DNA of 64,000 nucleotides from positions 186,001-250,000 of the forward strand of contig NC_052114.1 of NCBI RefSeq assembly GCF_012273895.1. Direction: 5' to 3'. The DNA is from Zerene cesonia. Its lineage: Eukaryota > Arthropoda > Insecta > Lepidoptera > Pieridae. Position numbers and translations under genes: made by a program. The notes beneath the pieces were generated by a model, which made no database searches, had not been told where the DNA came from, and saw only the letters and a program-made list of their open reading frames with translations. Shown here in pieces: positions 10,721 through 23,120 of this stretch; position 1 is the first letter of the stretch, and every line of letters starts with the position of its first letter.

Positions 10721-13126
10721 GTAAGTCGTGCGTGGAGGTCCTTTCATAGTTTGTTAGAGCTGTGAATGGCTTGAGTGAGGGAAGTAGTTTTCTATTGAAA
10801 AATATATTGGGAGAAAAAGACGAGACTAAGAATGGTCATCTTGTGTGTTCGACTGTTTATAAATAATTAGTCTGGAATTGTGTGTTGTTAGTATCATGCG
10901 TTTTATAAGGAAACAGACTAAGTTCCTACTCCAAGGACTTAAACAATGTTTTATGTATAGTAAGAAATGGCTTTACTAGAAACTTATGACTTGTCGTATC
11001 TACTTTGGTATTGAATCTACAAAAATTATTCAGATTGGCGTGTTTTAACAATAAAACAGCATGATTATCTCTTTAAATCAGTCTGTGTTTTTAATATAGC
11101 ACGGTATTAAGATGTTAAGATAGGCAATAAATTAATAAAATGATAATTGACTTGCATCTAGAAAGACGGAATTTTCTTTTCCGAGAAAACATTTTTTTTA
11201 ATAATGATCTCTCGTAGCCAAGTCTCAGAATAGGCTAGCCATTGTTCTGTCTGTTTTTGCGTTATTATTTAGTGACATTGTGCGGGAAGGGCGTCTTCGC
11301 ACACCGTCACGCAATAGTCTCAAGTCTGTTTACTCGCTGGTGAAGCAAAAAAATATTGATATCCAATATTTTTCATCAAGAGGTATCCTTTTAATGCCTT
11401 AGAATGCGGCGGAATATCCGTCTATCAAAGATTTGCGATACAGGGAAATTACCGTGACATGTTAAATCTAACTGAGGAGGCTAAGTAACCTATATAGCTC
11501 TGTTTTTTTCCCACACTGGAATTAGCCCTGCTTAAAGACTTTAAGGTAACCCTCGCAGAACATCAACAACCAAACATAAATATTTAAGTGTGCATAGAAA
11601 TAGAAAGATAACATACCTTTGCTTGGATCGGGTAATTGACAATGCTCCTACGCTTTCTGCGGACGCTATACAAATGGTTGGGGACAAATTGACATTGACT
11701 TTAGATACTCGAGCTATGACTGAAAAATTGTTGAAGTTTTCGAATGAATAGAATCTAAATGTTCATTGTACAAATACGGCTGTGATGACATTATTACTTA
11801 TAATTATGACTTTAAACTATAAATAGTGAATAAAGATATTTAATAAAATAAATGACTTATAGTTTCTTGGTCACAATAGAACAATGGTTCGACGTGCTTC
11901 TGTATGGAGATAGTTAATACCGGAAAGCAGCAAAAAAACGCAAAATACTGTGGTTCCTTCGGCCATAATTCGATTGAATAAATAAGAATGAATCGTTTGT
12001 TTTTTTAAGTAGTGATAATATGAAAATGAAAAAAAATACAGAAATTTTCCTTCATACATGGTTTATTCTCAAACATACAATATAGATGTAGGTACTGAAG
12101 TATTATCTATGCTATATAAATAGATGGCCAGTATGTAACATAATAATTGAGTCACATTGAGTTCTGCCTGCATGTTAACGTAAAAAGATCACGTAAAATA
12201 ACACAATAGTTTCAAAAAGCCATAACACGTAAGCGGTCATTACCCGAATTCGGTGGGCACAAAAACATGGCAAGACAAAGAAAGTGCATTTTCCTGTGTA
12301 ATCGTATATTATTTGGAGCGCCATACATAATTCATGAGACATGATACGCGCTGTACCGTCCGCAGGCGCTACCGGCGCGCTCATATTAATGTTATTATTG
12401 CTTAATGCTAAATTTGCGATCCTATTTAATGCTTTAATTGTTTGCGATGCGATGTCAATAGAAAATAAATAAATTTTTCATTGCTTCAACGTATAATTAG
12501 AACGATGTTTTTTCAGTCGTTATTGAGTTATAATGGAAATATCAAAGCTATGTTTTTAATGAGTAAATATGTTAGCCATTGGATTCTTACCACGGTTGAC
12601 TGGACGCTGAAGTAACCGTGTTGACCTTTAGACGCGAATATTTGCTTGCGTTTGGAAGGTTTTTTATATACCGGAAGGCGAACAAACAGATAAATAAAAT
12701 GGTGAAATGATTCACATAATTCTAAAACAAATATATCGATTAATTTTTTATCATACATTAACATTTATATAGTTTTAACTATTAATGATTAATGTGGAGT
12801 AATGGCTTTGTACAAGAATATATAAAAACGCTTTGTGTGATTTGTGTTTCTTTTTCAAGACTAAACTCCACTTTGTGTTACTTTGGCTGTTATAGGGTTG
12901 GTGTCTAATTTATTACTTTATAAATGTATTTTTTAAGAAATGTGTAAATGACCACTTCTTTTTGCATTGCCAGTGATGAATGGAAGAGTAGCGCTAACTC
13001 AAAAGCAGCGTCTCCTATTTCTTTCACACCCACCAAACAGGCGACTAGCATACAATTAATTAGTTACCTCACCATTTACCTGTCTTTTCTTTCCGTCCAA
13101 ATCGAATGCCGTCGCTTGGTTGAATC
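10721..13126. other. AT-rich non-coding DNA
   Basis: No gene recognised. A perfect 10-base stem with a 5-base loop lies at 11349-11373 (AAAAATATTG / CAATATTTTT). Minus-strand frames at 11871-12059, 12175-12384 and 12528-12764 are short and featureless. Confidence 0.5.
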
Positions 13127-13153
13127 ACTGCGCAAGAGAAGCGCATGCGCAGT
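13127..13153. promoter_or_regulatory. NRF1/Ewg-like site inside a small hairpin
   Basis: AGCGCATGCGCAG at 13140-13152 fits the palindromic NRF1 (insect Ewg) binding word except at its first base. It overlaps the right arm of an 8-base perfect inverted repeat, ACTGCGCA (13127-13134) and TGCGCAGT (13146-13153). Whether it is bound is unknown. Confidence 0.35.
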
Positions 13154-13663
13154 AATTACAGTCGCTGGCAATTAATCCAACACAGGTATGAGTTACAAAC
13201 ACCACGGAACGCAACTCGCATCCGGCTTTTTTCGTCGATAAAACGTAACAAACCATTTTCAGAAATTATAAAATTCCTCTGACTTCGTTAAACTTCGTAA
13301 AAAATCGTTCTAGACGCTTGGCCACCGAGATCATGCTGCGGACGTTAATTTATAAGAAATATTACATTAAAACATAACAATAAATGGATCGTAAATCTTG
13401 TCAGTTGGTTGATAATCTTATGATCTTATGGCCGGGTGTTTTTGCGCGGCCATTAGGTACACATTATGGCGCGATTTGCGTTACTCCGTACATTGATATT
13501 AATTGTATCCGCACGGAGCTATTGTTTTTTGAAACTTTTCCGTGCACATCGTATTAGATGCATCATTTAATAATTATATTGTTTAACACTAAAATGCAAT
13601 TCCATGATTTATTTTTCATTTTCTGCTTGGAAACAATTCGAACTTATATGGGAAAACATATCT
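13154..13663. other. non-coding DNA
   Basis: No gene recognised. A CpG-enriched stretch near 13195-13245 continues the patch around the NRF1-like site. Confidence 0.5.
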
Positions 13664-13699
13664 AGCGTTACATTAACTTAGGAAAGTTAATGTAACGCT
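13664..13699. repeat. perfect 16-base-stem snap-back palindrome
   Basis: AGCGTTACATTAACTT (13664-13679) and AAGTTAATGTAACGCT (13684-13699) are exact reverse complements separated by AGGA. The pairing stops abruptly at both ends, and no target duplication or longer terminal repeat was seen. It could be a replication fold-back event or the core of a lost element. Confidence 0.97.
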
Positions 13700-14720
13700 T
13701 CTTTCTTATAACATCTGTTATAATATTTTATAATGCTTATAATGTTTAGAAACTGTTTAATCTCTAAAAAGCGGTTTATGAATAGTATACCGATGGCACA
13801 CATTCAATATTAGTATATTACTTATTTATTAGATTATGAAAACCGAATAAAACAAAATACTTGAAACAAAAATATGGTCATGAGAAAAAAAAAACACGAA
13901 CGTCGAATGTAAGTTGCAGACGGTAGGCAGCCGAATGTAGAGGAAGGTTCACAATACTTATCGCGGTTTATTGTACAGGCCATTTGAATACGGCGCGCGC
14001 GCACGCTTCTATCGGCGCATCTTTACTTATATTTATTTACTATGCCTTTGTATTCACAGATCATAGCTACTGCTTTTTATCCCACGTGTATTGTAAATTG
14101 CTTTTGTATTTTTGCTAGTTATTAAAAATGGTAAAGCAATTTGGATGCGATTTTTTGGTCAGATCATCTGAGCAGATTATTAACTCTATAAATGTTTATC
14201 TTGTTCGTTCGAATCTGTAGATAACTACAGCAATAAAAAATAATTAGTGTGATGACTACCAACGTAGAAGATATATTTAACATTTATTAAAATCACCGAA
14301 TTCGTGAGTGAAGTCTTGTTTTCCTCAACGAGTCGATACATTTAAAATCTATATAACTAATCAATTAAAATACAAACACTCAAGTTATGTCCGTAGACGA
14401 TGCTGTAAATAGAGAATGGAAGATTAGCCACTGAAGCATCGATTGCATGTGAAGAATTAGGTGAAGGCCACAACTATCTTGACATTATAAAAATCAGATT
14501 TGTTTATAATTAATGCATGTTTGCTCATCCATCGCCTGTGACATTTGACTTCGCGACCGGCAGACGATGCTTTGCGACATTTGTTATGAAATTTAAGAGT
14601 ATTTGTTTTAACGGGGTTGCATTGTGAAAAACTAAAACGTCATAGCTACTAGCTAAATATCAACTAATAAATGAATATATAACTAACAGTACACTCTAAC
14701 GGGATGGATGCAATAAAAAA
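13700..14720. other. AT-rich non-coding DNA
   Basis: Nothing recognised apart from a CpG-richer stretch (13900-14020) including a (GC)n-like run near 13993. Confidence 0.5.
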
Positions 14721-14900
14721 GCAGTGGTGGCTCAGTGGTGAGAACCTCGGACTTCAAAATCGATAAGTCGGGGTTCGAGACCGAGCGAGCGTGCAGGAAA
14801 TAAATTGATTTTTCAATTTATCTGCACATGTGGATAACATCACCACAATCAAAAGTTCTGTGTCCCAGCAGTGGGAATATATATAGGCTGATGATGAATT
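14721..14900 (+). mobile_element. tRNA-derived SINE
   Basis: The head carries a pol III A box (TGGCTCAGTGGTGA, 14728-14741) and a B box (GGTTCGAGACC, 14772-14782), 44 bases apart as in a tRNA. The body contains 'ctgcacatgtggataacatc' and the tail 'tcccagcagtgggaatatat' and 'ggctgatgatga', a tail common in lepidopteran SINEs. The minus-strand element at 24827-25111 shares the head, and 26144-26192 shares the tail. Non-coding; amplified by LINE machinery. Confidence 0.8.
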
Positions 14901-15925
14901 AAATAAACGTGACAATTCACAACCTTATGCAGTTTGAAATTATTGCTATGTATCTAGCTGAATAGGACTAATCTATACAAGAAAGAATAAGAAAAGTAAA
15001 CCTCATACCATAAAAATAATTAACAGTTATTCCTAATTTAATGAATTCCGCTCACAATACGCTACAAAAACAAAAGAAAAGTTATACATACTTTAATATA
15101 ATAATAATTTGATTAGTAATTTGAGAAGTATTTAAGATAAATCTTATCAAAACGCAGTGGCTAATGAAATATTAAAAAAGTTCACTTGTTGAAGGACCTG
15201 AGCTTATTTGGGCAATAAATAATTGTGGAGAGCGCCTGGATGCCCCGCGTTTATTAAATTTGAAAGAAAATTTAATTAAGCGACTCTTTCCTTTCGTTTT
15301 ATGCGCAGATTTCATCATTGGTTCTGGGCAAGGGTTCTAGCTCGCAGACATTGTTATTTCTAGACTTGGCCACGTGTACTGTGCATCAAGATTATATATG
15401 AACAATAAAATAATCGTAATTTTTCTTATTTTGGGCTTGGTATAAACAATTATAATTCTCTATATGTATAAATATAATTAATTATTAATTATTTACTTAA
15501 AAAATTAACAACTATACGCCACATGGCAGATCACAGTATTATTTTACGTTTAAATTACGTAAATAAAACAACGAAATAAGTGTAATTTATTTGTTTATAT
15601 TTTTTACATTATTTAATTTAATTACTTATATTTATATTTACATTTAATTAAGACACAAAAATGCACACTAGGAACACAAATAATACGTGGTTTTTCTCTG
15701 CTCTGGATAATATACTAAAAGCAATATGCTAATTTCCGACAAAGATTTCATAAGTGTTTTTCTTAATAGAGTTCCATTAGGAGCAACACTACAATATCCA
15801 TGTCTTTTTCATTACGTTTTTAGAGAACCAGTATGCACCTTGGAGCGTCTAAAATTCCTAACTCTATGTCGCAGGATATTGCGAATAAAAAAGTGTAAAT
15901 TGAAATATAAAAAGTAATAACAAGC
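14901..15925. other. AT-rich non-coding DNA
   Basis: No gene recognised; very AT-rich around 15410-15650. Confidence 0.5.
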
Positions 15926-15993
15926 AGGCTTTCGGTTCAGTTGTTAGCGCGATTTACGACAATGCTTATTAAAGGGTTCAAGTCCCTACGTCC
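15926..15993 (+). repeat. tRNA-like relic
   Basis: TTCAGTTGTTAG (15935-15946) resembles an A box, and GGTTCAAGTCC (15974-15984) is a perfect B box within an AGGG-TTCAAGT-CCCT T arm. The anticodon arm does not fold and the acceptor stem does not pair, so this is a tRNA pseudogene or SINE head, not a working tRNA. Confidence 0.4.
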
Positions 15994-16231
15994 ATTTACT
16001 GCCGCTAAAAATGTGAATAATAAATAACTTTTTGAACAAATTATTGTAAAATTTATAATATGTAACTTAAAATTATTTTAGTTGGTGTGATGTCACAATA
16101 TTTGATTCAGAAATTTAAAGGTGTCAAATAATAAATATAGATTAAAAATTCACTTTAATTTCAGAATCAACTAAATTTTTTCACTTGCTACTATACTGAC
16201 TAAGGAATATATTGCTATTATTTATTGACTA
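15994..16231. other. AT-rich non-coding DNA
   Basis: Nothing recognised. Confidence 0.5.
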
Positions 16232-16384
16232 TCGTAAACAGGGTAATAAGACAAACTGTTGAAATTAGTGTATTGTCATAGATCCTTGTTATATGTACAA
16301 AGTTTGGAATTTAATCTGTCCGTTTTAAATGGGTCCAAATCGAATCTAAAGCAGTCGGTTACTTATAACATACGGGTGTAGCTT
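16232..16384 (+). repeat. dispersed repeat family A, copy 2
   Basis: Same order of landmarks as copy 1: 'cagggtaataagacaaac', 'gtgtattgtcatagatcc', 'aatctgtccg', 'gcagtcggtta', 'ggtgtagct'. Moderately diverged. Confidence 0.75.
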
Positions 16385-17251
16385 GTAAAAGTGTAGAAGG
16401 TGTGATTACCTCGACACAACAGCGATACATTTTTGTAGAAAAGTCCGCAAATAAACACATTAATTTATAATATATGAATTTCATATCCATCATCATTAGG
16501 CGTACTATTATACATTTAATAATAGTATCCATAATCATGATTGACCTATAAAAAAATATAAAATTGCACCATCTATTAATATATTCATAAGAGTAAGGTA
16601 AAAACACAGACCCAAACAATTGTATATTTTATTGAAAACAACTATGACAATTACATATTGTGAAAAGAGATTGTATATATTTCCGACACTATTTCCAACA
16701 TCTAATCTGGTACAGTGCCATGTATCACTGCACCCTTCTGAGGTAGCTCCAAATGCTACGATTTATTCCTCCCCAGGGAAGCTGGTATCACTTTTAATAC
16801 TGAGCGACTATATCTTGAAATATGCGACGTTACGTTGACTTATGTTTTGTTGTATCATTTGACTGTTTGTTTCTCTCTTTATTTATAATAAATATTGTAG
16901 AAATAATCATAATTAACAACCAAAATCCTGTGTGAAATAGTTAGTATGTAACTGGTGCAAACGTACATTTCGATATTTTTAATCAAATTAAACTTATCAA
17001 ATATTTAAAACGAATACAAAAATAAAATAAATTACAAACAGTTACAGTAATCGCAAATGACACGTTTTCTCTTTAACAAATAATCTATATAATTAAATTA
17101 TAAAATTTACAAAACCATTGCAAGTACGCAGACTGGTTCAAGCGGGTCGAAACAAACTACAAAGTTGCAAGGCTGGGTATACTTAGTCTGGCCATAAATA
17201 CTGTTACACTTAATTATAAAAAAATATTACATTTGAATTTCGAATCTGTCA
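16385..17251. other. AT-rich non-coding DNA up to the gap
   Basis: No gene recognised. Confidence 0.5.
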
Positions 17252-18251
17252 NNNNNNNNNNNNNNNNNNNNNNNNNNNNNNNNNNNNNNNNNNNNNNNNN
17301 NNNNNNNNNNNNNNNNNNNNNNNNNNNNNNNNNNNNNNNNNNNNNNNNNNNNNNNNNNNNNNNNNNNNNNNNNNNNNNNNNNNNNNNNNNNNNNNNNNNN
17401 NNNNNNNNNNNNNNNNNNNNNNNNNNNNNNNNNNNNNNNNNNNNNNNNNNNNNNNNNNNNNNNNNNNNNNNNNNNNNNNNNNNNNNNNNNNNNNNNNNNN
17501 NNNNNNNNNNNNNNNNNNNNNNNNNNNNNNNNNNNNNNNNNNNNNNNNNNNNNNNNNNNNNNNNNNNNNNNNNNNNNNNNNNNNNNNNNNNNNNNNNNNN
17601 NNNNNNNNNNNNNNNNNNNNNNNNNNNNNNNNNNNNNNNNNNNNNNNNNNNNNNNNNNNNNNNNNNNNNNNNNNNNNNNNNNNNNNNNNNNNNNNNNNNN
17701 NNNNNNNNNNNNNNNNNNNNNNNNNNNNNNNNNNNNNNNNNNNNNNNNNNNNNNNNNNNNNNNNNNNNNNNNNNNNNNNNNNNNNNNNNNNNNNNNNNNN
17801 NNNNNNNNNNNNNNNNNNNNNNNNNNNNNNNNNNNNNNNNNNNNNNNNNNNNNNNNNNNNNNNNNNNNNNNNNNNNNNNNNNNNNNNNNNNNNNNNNNNN
17901 NNNNNNNNNNNNNNNNNNNNNNNNNNNNNNNNNNNNNNNNNNNNNNNNNNNNNNNNNNNNNNNNNNNNNNNNNNNNNNNNNNNNNNNNNNNNNNNNNNNN
18001 NNNNNNNNNNNNNNNNNNNNNNNNNNNNNNNNNNNNNNNNNNNNNNNNNNNNNNNNNNNNNNNNNNNNNNNNNNNNNNNNNNNNNNNNNNNNNNNNNNNN
18101 NNNNNNNNNNNNNNNNNNNNNNNNNNNNNNNNNNNNNNNNNNNNNNNNNNNNNNNNNNNNNNNNNNNNNNNNNNNNNNNNNNNNNNNNNNNNNNNNNNNN
18201 NNNNNNNNNNNNNNNNNNNNNNNNNNNNNNNNNNNNNNNNNNNNNNNNNNN
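17252..18251. other. assembly gap, 1000 N
   Basis: Exactly 1000 undetermined bases, probably a scaffolding placeholder of arbitrary length. The 340-codon frame spanning it is an artefact: only its first six codons are real sequence. Confidence 0.99.
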
Positions 18252-20989
18252 CTAGTTAAGAGACTAGGCCTAGTGACAAAAAATAGAAGATTCTAATTAG
18301 GCGTAGTGTGTAGGCGTTTTATCAGTGGATAATAAAAAACTGGTTTAAAATCTAGTTTTTAATATCGATCCCATGATTGATCTGGCAGACATAAATAGCC
18401 TGTTTTAAAAATATTTTTAAAGTAATGATTTTATTTGCACAATTATCTCCGAGAGTCTGTAGCAAAGAATGTCGCGTCAATCTTAACGACAAGGCAGGCA
18501 TTCGTGACAGAATCTAGGTGGAGTTAGTTACATAACGTAATTGCTGTGATCGCTAGATTGAATACAATTATAATAATGAATAAATGGCTAATGAATTCGA
18601 TGGGAAGCGCATTCCGTGATGCATCCAATCATATCTACGATTGTTTGTGAACTATTGTTCAGACGTTATTATAATTATGATAATTAGATTATGTAATTGT
18701 GTTCAATTTATATTTTACGAGGAATTGTGTCTGAGACAGCAAGTTGAACCTATCTTGTAACAAATGTAAATTAATGCGTATCCTTTATCGTACGTAAGTT
18801 TATAATGTAGTAATGTGATTTGCTTACATGTTTTACAATTTTAGAGGCGAATTGAAATTGCACTCTATTGTAATGAAGGTACGGTATACATTTAAAACAA
18901 AATTCGAACAAGCTTACGGTATTCTCGATGTGTTTTAAATTATGTGTAAAATAATAAAGTGGTACAATTCAATCCCCTGCTGTCGGTAAACATTTTTATC
19001 AATGACATGCGAACTATTTATTTTTTCCCAATAAACGTTGGATGCAACTTCATCCACGTAATATGCGGTAGACTTTTTAAAATAAGCATGTAATCTACTA
19101 TAGAAGTGAATAATATATTTGTAGCGATTGCATAAAAGGCTGTATAATACGAGAGTTATCTTCATAGCGGTCAGCGCTGCGCCTGAGTGGTAAAGTGGTT
19201 GCTGGCTTGCGCAATGTCTAATAGTCGCTTAAGATACAGATAATCTTTACGTTCTCAATGACATTTATTTTCTTTGCCATGTACCCGATGCTCATTGAAC
19301 ATGGGAATTGCTTTCAAGATTTCTCTTTTTCAAGATCCTGCACGTCATATTATATTAGTATTAATTTTGCACATTATTACCTCGGTATGGTACAAAACCC
19401 ATAGTAATAATTTAAGAACTATTAATCTAACTACTAACACACCTCTTGATAAAATACGTGATATTTGAAAATAAAATATTCTCACATAAGATATTAATTT
19501 TTTTTTTCATATTTATGTGGATGTCAATCATAGCTATTCATAATTAAATATAATAGGTATTAATAATGTTTACAATCATGATTCAGCATTTTTTTTGTCG
19601 TAATAAAAGTTTTAGCTTTATATGTTTTGTATCAAATAATAAAAACTATATTTATAAAACTACTGTAAATAATAATATTCCGATTTTCGATACAATTTGA
19701 ATATTTAGATCATTAAATTATTCTTACTTACCATCCAATATTTCATCGTGACACTGAACCAATTAATTATTTAAATTATCACTCTGTTGACATTTAATCC
19801 TTAATTATAAAGACGACAATGGCTCTCAATAGCCAATAATCTAATCTGGAAGTGAAGATGGATCGTGGTAAGTGTAGTTGACATTTGATGTAAGCTAATA
19901 CGTCAAACTTGCTGGCTACCAGATTGAAGTCTATGCGATGTATATGAATTTGAGATATATTATGAATATGGTGAGAAGAAACCTACATATATGAACAACC
20001 TGTTATAAATTCACTAAAGCAAACTTACACTATCATAATTATCACTTTTATCATAGTTTGTTACTTTAATTTTTAGTATTTGTTATTGTTTAGTGTATGC
20101 ATATTGTATTGGGTGGATCATTGAAGTGTATTTGATGTATGTAAATTAAACGAATAAAATTTTTTTTTAGCTATGAGTTTACTGCTACATATACCCTAAA
20201 GATTATGCATACATTTATCAAAGTTCTTATTATTGAGAAACAAGTGAGAACCATCATCTCGAAAAGATTGCAAAACAATGAAGTAGCGTCGGTTCCGAAA
20301 TATAAATTAATTAATTTGTTTTTATTTGCTTCTTTACATAATCAAGTTAAATTTCAAAATTCATAATCAGTACCGTGAAAAAATGGGAGATATGGCGATG
20401 TGTTAAAGGCATTCCTAATTTGTAATAATATACGCGATATAATGTAACTATGAGAATATAAGGAAGAGATAAACGAAGAAGAAAGTGTAAGAAAGACAAT
20501 TCTGACCCTGACTAACTATTAATCTTTTCTTTCAAAGTGTTTGTAAAGCTGTTTTTTCTTATATGCCGTTGATTATAAGTTGAAATTGTCTTAAAATTCT
20601 TGTAAAATGGCTAGATAGCTCAGCAAATATTGTTCACAGATTTACTTGAACTTAATATTCAGGTTTAATATTTTGTTATAATGGAAAATGTTGTAATGTT
20701 TGTGTAACATTTAGAATGATACTTAGGATACTTAATATCTGCCTACACCGCAGCTCTACCAGGCTGTGACCGAATTCTAAAGAAATATTTGACGCCTCTT
20801 GCATGTTGTTATTTGAGCGCATAATATTTTATACATTGTGTAAACCATATCGCAGTGGTTTAACCAAATAGAACACACTCCTACGCTCGTTTAATTCCTC
20901 CAACGTTTTCCAACATCTTATCTTTAATTTGGACTGGTTTTAGTTTTTTATTAGAATAGTTTCGCCTCGATACCGGTCCGCTCCTAGCT
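18252..20989. other. AT-rich non-coding DNA
   Basis: No gene recognised. At 18430-18660 a less AT-rich stretch contains a cluster of TAAT words and could be a regulatory element. At 19175-19215 'gcctgagtggtaaagtggttgc' resembles a SINE A box without a B box. A minus-strand GTAAGT donor-like word follows ATGAAATATTGGATG near 19731. Confidence 0.45.
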
Positions 20990-21420
20990 GAAGGTTGTTT
21001 ATAGATAACAGTAAAGTATATTTATTGGTGGCTCGGCGACTGCGCAACGCTAAGGTCGTTTGTCGCTCGGACGGCAAGGCGACTCGAAATATCATAGTTT
21101 CGTGTTTCATAATGAGTGGAACACGTTTTTGTGGGTTACAGCGAGTAATGGAGCCGCCTCGATGCGAAAACGCGCAAAAAAATAAAGTTGCGCGGCTCTG
21201 GGCGGTGCTAGTACGCACGAGACGCAATGGCTGCGCCCGCTCGGCCGGAACGATCCGCTTCATTGTGCTCGCGGATGATATTTTACGCGAACAATTCCTT
21301 TTTCGTATCGCGCGTTTTTGTGCCATGAAATATGACTGGATGCTTTAGCGGAGCGAAACTCGCTCGCAACTCAGTAACGGTCGTATCCCTGAACAAAAAA
21401 CTTTCGATTTACAATCGCGT
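20990..21420. promoter_or_regulatory. CpG-rich island, candidate promoter
   Basis: Over 400 bases clearly richer in G+C and CpG than the flanks. Two long frames overlap on opposite strands (128 codons minus, 20940-21326; 117 codons plus, 20995-21348). That is expected when stop codons are scarce through composition; neither has a recognisable domain. An initiator word TCAGT lies at 21371-21375, after the densest CpG part. I favour a promoter or 5' leader over a coding exon. Confidence 0.3.
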
Positions 21421-22418
21421 TTCGCAATTACGCTTGCTATTAAACATTTTCATAGTTTTTAAGTGACATCTGTAATTAAACGTTGCTGCGAGTTGCACTA
21501 TCTTGTGGAAACGTGATAAATGTGTCATGTTCAGTGGAGAAACTAGACATCATGTATATCAAGTCCGTATAGTGCTTTTATTGATACAATCTACGGGGCG
21601 AGGTGAAACACAGAGTGGAACAGTTTCAAAAATAAATTACACGACATCGGCATAGCTTGAAAAGTCGAATATAAAATATTAAGTCGGCGTTAGAAGCGAC
21701 TCCACAGATTCTCTGTGACCGTTGTAGTTTTCATTGAATGCGTTGTCCAAAATGCGGATGAGCGGTGTGATATACTGATATTACTTTTTTAGTGCTCGCG
21801 CTCGTTAAACGAGTATAGCAAAAGTTCTACAACACTATCAATATTTAAATTTATTGTGACAACCCAGAACCGGTAACTCCATACATTTGTACGATTTTTG
21901 TACGAATTATACGTGATTTATGTGTTATATCGGTTTGATTTCGTAAATGCTTTGGACGTTCTTAATGGGTCATGTCTGCTTAATGATGTGATAAGACCGT
22001 TTCTATCTTAATTCTATTTAGAGATATGTAATTTCATAAATTAGTGACGTTGCAAAAAAAAAAAAAACTGTGTAAATTCCACAAGGAATTGAAGCTTGTG
22101 GCAATCGATTGTTATTTCCTTAAAAAACAACAAGATACATTGAAGAATAGCATCAAATTTACACCATCCAATTAAACATTACCTAAAACGTATGTACCGT
22201 CACCTCATGTCTTTCAAAATACGAGAAAGAGGCGGCTGGAGACACGACAAGTAATGTTTCTTGCCGATTGTGAGATGAGGCTAAAAATTTGGTGATTGAA
22301 ATTAATTGATATTGAATAAACACAACATTATTTTATATATAGTGTGGTTTATGCTGAGTTGGAATCTTTTTCAGTGGATGATACACCATTCATTCTATCT
22401 CAGCATTAATTCCGTCTT
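21421..22418. other. non-coding DNA
   Basis: No gene recognised; a run of 13 A lies near 22055. Confidence 0.5.
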
Positions 22419-22434
22419 AGGTAGAAAGAACTAT

Positions 22435-22621
22435 TGGCAGGGTTGCGGTTGCGCTTCTATCGAATACCCGCGATCCTGTCAATGACGCGGAATGACGGAA
22501 CACAGTGGAGTTTAGTTGTGAGTAGGTCACTGCTTCTCAGCGGTGTGAGTGCGACATAATCCAGGGCCCCTTCCCCGGGAGTTCTGGGTATGCGTAAAAG
22601 CATTCTCCACTATAAAAAAAA
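22435..22621 (+). mobile_element. 5'-truncated retroposon with exact target duplication
   Basis: The insert is flanked by an exact 16-base direct repeat, AGGTAGAAAGAACTAT (22419-22434 and 22622-22637), a target-site duplication. The body is GC-richer than the flanks, contains 'ccccttccccgggagttctg' and 'gcgtaaaagcattctccac', and ends in a short A tail. This is a LINE 3' end inserted by target-primed reverse transcription. No coding sequence is left; the family is not certain. The unmutated duplication suggests a fairly recent insertion. Confidence 0.9.
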
Positions 22622-22637
22622 AGGTAGAAAGAACTAT

Positions 22638-22978
22638 GTAGTTCCAATTTCGGATAATTTATTTGTATTGTTATTATAAATAACGACCGTGTATCTGATA
22701 AATACTTCATGTTTTAACTATAAGGATATTATAATTAGAAATTACTTGCCCATTACATTGGAATGGCTTAATTAGTTGTGCGCTCAGCAATAATTCAATG
22801 CAGAAAATGAGAGTTTGTTCGTACATGTAATACAAATGTATAAATATTTATTTTATTCCTACGAGCTTGAGTCATCGGCATACTCGTATATGTTGCTGAA
22901 TGAATCGGTAATAACCGTGCCACCGTGGTAACGGAGTTACGGAGAAAAACGTTACATTAAATAATTGTGCTCTTGTGG
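22638..22978. other. AT-rich non-coding DNA
   Basis: Nothing recognised. Confidence 0.5.
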
Positions 22979-23120
22979 TTTTCAACCGACTCCTAAAAAT
23001 GATGAACGTTCATAATTCGTTTGATTTTTTTTTTAGGTCAACATCTCGACTGGGTGTACTGAGTTTGACAGTTCTTCTTTATTTGAGAGCTAGTGCCTTT
23101 TCTGTGGTTCTTAAGGTAGA
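22979..23120 (-). repeat. dispersed repeat family B, inverted copy
   Basis: The left edge 'ttcaaccgactcc' is the reverse complement of the 'ggagtcggttaaaa' that closes the plus-strand copies. 'tcgactgggtgtactgag' and 'tttatttgagagct' match the inverted internal landmarks. Other copies: 25238, 26464, 46675 and 49250. Confidence 0.65.

Noticed and set aside
17233..18255. 340-codon plus-strand open frame
   Set aside because: All but the first six codons are undetermined bases of the assembly gap.
19175..19215. SINE head suggested by 'gcctgagtggtaaagtgg'
   Set aside because: No B box at tRNA distance and no SINE body or tail follows; too short to call.
19717..19760. Minus-strand mini-exon ATG AAA TAT TGG ATG|GTAAGT
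   Set aside because: Only five codons; such ATG-donor pairs are expected by chance in 64 kb.
20940..21348. Opposed frames of 128 and 117 codons as genes
   Set aside because: Overlapping frames on both strands point to composition, and neither reads like a known protein. Kept only as a CpG-rich patch.
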